Shown one piece after another: positions 32,257 to 34,640 of a stretch of 34,640 nucleotides of DNA (its first letter is position 1; each line of letters starts with the position of its first letter). Location: the NCBI GenBank assembly GCA_900313905.1, contig OMTG01000076.1, positions 1 through 34,640 of the forward strand, in the 5' to 3' direction. Below the pieces are notes generated by a model. That model worked only from the letters and a program-made list of their open reading frames with translations, was not told the origin of the DNA and searched no databases. Made by a program: the position numbers and the translations under genes. The DNA comes from an uncultured Actinomycetes bacterium (lineage in GTDB: Bacteria > Actinomycetota > Coriobacteriia > Coriobacteriales > Atopobiaceae).

Positions 32257-34293
32257 ATGGCAGGCGACGCCCTGGCGCCGCAAGTCCCTGTTGCAGCTGA
32301 AGAGATGCACGAGGAAGCTCCGAAACCCAGAAGGCGCAGGACAACCAGGAAGAAGGCCGAGACGTCTGCAGAAGGCGATACGCCCCAGCCCCAGGATGGG
32401 GAGGCACCGGCTGCGGAAGAGGCGCCGAAGCCGAGAAGGCGCAGAGCGTCCCGCAAGAAGGCTCAGGAAGGCGAAGCCCCTGCATCCGCAGCTGCAGACA
32501 ATGCCCAGGCAGAAGCTCCAGAGCCTGCGCCTGCGGCAGAAGAGGCTCCGAAGCGCACCCGCCGGCGCCGTACGAAGAAATCGGATGATGCAGCGGAGCA
32601 TGCAGACGAGCATGCCTCCGAGAATGCAGGCGAGACGTCAGGACAGACGGGTGCAGCCCCTGCCTCTGAGGCTGCAGATGCGCAGGGCGACTCCCACAAG
32701 GAGGAAGCGCCTGCACCGCAGGCAGAAGCAGCCGAAGCTCCTGAAGCCGGACACCGCCATGAGGAGCATGACGGGAATGCCGATGCGGCTGAGGGCCAGG
32801 ACGAGCACGAAGAGCATGTACGTGGCCGCCGTGGCAGGAACGGCCGGCGCTTCGAGCATCGCGATGAGCACAATGGCGGCAATGAGCACAGCAATGGCGG
32901 GCGCTACAATGGAGGCCAGATGGGCCAGCGCAACGACCGCTATGGCAACCAGCGCAATGGCCGCAATGGGAACCGCCGCCGCAGCAACCGCCGCCAGCAG
33001 GAGGTCATCGAGCCGAGCCTGACGCGCGACGAGCTCAAGGAGATGAAGGTCGCCGAGCTCAGGAGCAAGGCAGCAGAGCTCGGCGTGGAGTATGTCGGTG
33101 CCAGGAAGGCAGATCTGGTCGACCGGATCTATGAGGCGGCAGCGAAGGCTGAAGGGTTCCGCCCGGTCGATGGCATCCTCGAGATCCAGCCAGAGGGCTA
33201 TGGATTCATCCGCACTGGCAATTACATGCAGGGCGACGACGATGCCTTCGTCTTCCAGCAGATGATCAAGCAGAATGGCCTGCGCACCGGCGACCAGATC
33301 GTCGGCACGGTCGGCCCGAACCGCTCCAACTCGAAATTCCCGCCCCTCATCTCCATCGACACGGTGGATGGGATGACAGTGGAGGAGCTCCGCCATCGTC
33401 CGCGCTTCCGCGATCTCACGCCGATCTACCCGAATGAATGCCTGAAGATGGAGCATGGCAAGGATTCCATCACCGGCCGTGCCATCGATATCGTATCGCC
33501 CATCGGCAAGGGCCAGCGTGGCCTCATCGTCTCGCCGCCGAAGGCCGGCAAGACGACGGTCCTCAAGAAGGTCTGCGAATCCATTGCCGCAAACAACCCT
33601 GAGGTGCATCTGATCTGCCTGCTCGTCGACGAGCGCCCCGAAGAGGTCACCGACATGCAGCGCTCCATCAGGGGCGAAGTGGTCGCTTCGACCTTCGATA
33701 TGCCCGCATCGAACCATACGGCCGTGTCCGAGCTCGTGATCGAGCGCGCCAAGCGCCTCGTGGAGCTCGGAGAGGACGTCGTGGTGGTCCTCGACTCCAT
33801 CACCCGCCTTGCCAGGGCCTACAACCTTGCCATGCCCGCAAGCGGACGCATCCTGTCGGGCGGCGTCGACTCTGCGGCCCTCTATCCTCCCAAGAAGTTC
33901 TTGGGAGCAGCCCGCAACATCGAGAATGGCGGCTCGCTCACCATCCTGGCTTCTGCCCTCGTCGATACGGGTTCGAAGATGGATGAGGTCATCTTCGAGG
34001 AGTTCAAGGGCACAGGCAACATGGAGCTGAAGCTCGACCGCGATCTTGCGGACAAGCGCATCTTCCCGGCCATCGACCCGGTCGCTTCGGGCACGAGGAA
34101 CGAGGAGCTCCTGATCGACCCGGAGATGCAGCCGTTCGTCTGGGGCATACGCCGCATCCTCGCGAACATGAACAACGTCGAGCGTGCCGAGACTGCCCTG
34201 GTGAAGAGCCTCAAGGCAACTTCGTCGAACGAGGAGTTCCTGATCCGTTCTGCCAAGAAGGCAGCACAGAGCGAATACCTCGACGCCATCTAG
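32257..34293 (+). CDS. rho: Transcription termination factor Rho, with long N-terminal insertion
   Basis: Hexameric RNA helicase that ends transcription. 678 residues from ATG 32257 (GGAAG upstream); TTG 32242 is an alternative with AGGAAG. The first 245 or so residues are low complexity. Three repeats of the type EEAPKPRRRRTTRKKA begin near residues 21, 57 and 97. After them come an Ala/Glu/His-rich acidic stretch and a Gly/Asn/Arg/Gln-rich stretch (GRYNGGQMGQRNDRYGNQ). The core begins near 249: TRDELKEMKVAELRSKA, the RNA-binding cold-shock part with EGYGFIR, PPKAGKTTVLKK (Walker A) near 429, LLVDERPEEVTDM, VLDSITRLARAYN, GRILSGGVDS (Q/R loop) and MELKLDRDLADKRIFPAID. Long N-terminal insertions are known in actinobacterial Rho. 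Confidence 0.96.
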   Translation: MAGDALAPQVPVAAEEMHEEAPKPRRRRTTRKKAETSAEGDTPQPQDGEAPAAEEAPKPRRRRASRKKAQEGEAPASAAADNAQAEAPEPAPAAEEAPKRTRRRRTKKSDDAAEHADEHASENAGETSGQTGAAPASEAADAQGDSHKEEAPAPQAEAAEAPEAGHRHEEHDGNADAAEGQDEHEEHVRGRRGRNGRRFEHRDEHNGGNEHSNGGRYNGGQMGQRNDRYGNQRNGRNGNRRRSNRRQQEVIEPSLTRDELKEMKVAELRSKAAELGVEYVGARKADLVDRIYEAAAKAEGFRPVDGILEIQPEGYGFIRTGNYMQGDDDAFVFQQMIKQNGLRTGDQIVGTVGPNRSNSKFPPLISIDTVDGMTVEELRHRPRFRDLTPIYPNECLKMEHGKDSITGRAIDIVSPIGKGQRGLIVSPPKAGKTTVLKKVCESIAANNPEVHLICLLVDERPEEVTDMQRSIRGEVVASTFDMPASNHTAVSELVIERAKRLVELGEDVVVVLDSITRLARAYNLAMPASGRILSGGVDSAALYPPKKFLGAARNIENGGSLTILASALVDTGSKMDEVIFEEFKGTGNMELKLDRDLADKRIFPAIDPVASGTRNEELLIDPEMQPFVWGIRRILANMNNVERAETALVKSLKATSSNEEFLIRSAKKAAQSEYLDAI

Positions 34294-34319
34294 CGACAAG
34301 ATACCTGAATTGCAAGGAA

Positions 34320-34360
34320 AGGGCCGGATTCCTGATGCAGGATTCCGGCCCTCATTCTTT
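34320..34360 (+). terminator. rho terminator
   Basis: AGGGCCGGATTCC pairs with GGATTCCGGCCCT (one mismatch, 7-base loop) and is followed by CATTCTTT, 27 bases after the rho stop. Confidence 0.8.
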
Positions 34361-34383
34361 GCGGGAGAAGCACACTGCCCATG

Positions 34384-34412
34384 AAAAAAGCCGCACCCTC
34401 AGGATGCGGCTT
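34384..34412 (-). terminator. Terminator of tRNA-Ala(GGC)
   Basis: On the minus strand AAGCCGCA pairs with TGCGGCTT and is followed by a run of six T. It lies 10 bases after the tRNA's CCA end. Confidence 0.9.
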
Positions 34413-34421
34413 GCGTATGCA

Positions 34422-34497
34422 TGGTGGAGAATAGGGGATTCGAACCCCTGACCTCATGACTGCCAGTCATGCGCTCTCCCAACTGAGCTAATTCCCC
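34422..34497 (-). tRNA. tRNA-Ala (anticodon GGC)
   Basis: The acceptor GGGGAAT pairs with ATTCTCC, with the alanine identity pair G3-U70. The anticodon stem CATGA/TCATG encloses loop CTGGCAG (anticodon GGC, reading GCC and GCU). The D arm has AGCTCAGTTGGGAGAGC and the T arm GGTTCGAATCC. CCA is encoded, 76 bases. Confidence 0.95.
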
Positions 34498-34510
34498 GTC
34501 GGCTCAGGAT

Positions 34511-34519
34511 ACTATAGCA
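34511..34519 (-). promoter_or_regulatory. Extended -10 of tRNA-Ala(GGC) (TGCTATAGT)
   Basis: On the minus strand TATAGT (5/6) is preceded by TGC, 13 bases upstream of the tRNA start. No convincing -35 is seen. Beyond it, 34520-34640 shows no gene. Confidence 0.5.
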
Positions 34520-34640
34520 GAATATTTCGGGATGGTATCCGAGAATATGCAAGTTGCCAGAAAAGGTATGCGGTCTGCCTTGCAAGGTGGATTGAATTTG
34601 TAAGCGCAACACTGCAATCCGAAGCGCAACGGTTGCAGCA

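Overview
The window reads as a densely packed, GC-rich (roughly 60%) bacterial chromosome segment. The class Coriobacteriia (Actinomycetota; Olsenella/Atopobium/Collinsella-like) fits best. The signs are Shine-Dalgarno starts, a Rho with a very long Arg/Asn/Gln-rich N-terminal extension, a RecJ fused to a helicase, a RelA/SpoT-type Rel, an infC-rpmI-rplT operon and a PflX-type radical SAM protein. This placement is inference from gene content, not from a database search.

Layout. Positions 1-2050 hold the start of metG (minus strand, cut by the window edge), a DUF3267-like membrane zincin, and a conserved TIM-barrel-like protein. Positions 2210-17293 are a mostly plus-strand housekeeping block: queH, queA, [minus-strand coiled-coil membrane protein], ptsH (HPr), a Cof-type HAD phosphatase, tgt, secD, secF, recJ-helicase, rel and an MBL hydrolase. 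QueH, QueA and Tgt together cover tRNA guanine exchange, ring transfer and final reduction in queuosine synthesis. SecD/SecF, RecJ and Rel are closely spaced or overlapping, which suggests one long transcript starting near a TATAAT box at 8163.

Positions 17405-18460 contain two tRNA-Leu genes (GAG and CAA). After them comes a small phage-derived remnant and then a decayed copy of the 3' half of tRNA-Leu(CAA) plus its terminator. This arrangement looks like an old integration scar. Next are a minus-strand nucleoside-kinase-like P-loop protein and the infC-rpmI-rplT operon with a leader attenuator. About 850 bases without a convincing gene follow, then a TagO/WecA-type sugar-phosphate transferase (minus strand).

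Positions 23116-23311 carry a strong promoter followed by a long closed hairpin RNA that I call a 6S RNA candidate. Positions 23543-25798 (minus strand) are a second phage remnant: a truncated MuF-type head protein with an unusual C-terminal extension, a small unknown, a YjcQ-like protein, an HK97 gp10-like protein and a small acidic protein. Two of its genes have relatives in the 17.9-18.3 kb remnant. A tRNA-Ala(CGC) gene follows.

From 26133 to the end are a PflX-like radical SAM protein, a small tail-anchored coiled-coil protein, pncB, argS, a double-winged-helix MarR-like regulator, rho, and a minus-strand tRNA-Ala(GGC). Most transcription units are closed by clear intrinsic terminators. 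Start codons are often uncertain where GTG/TTG compete, and each entry says so.
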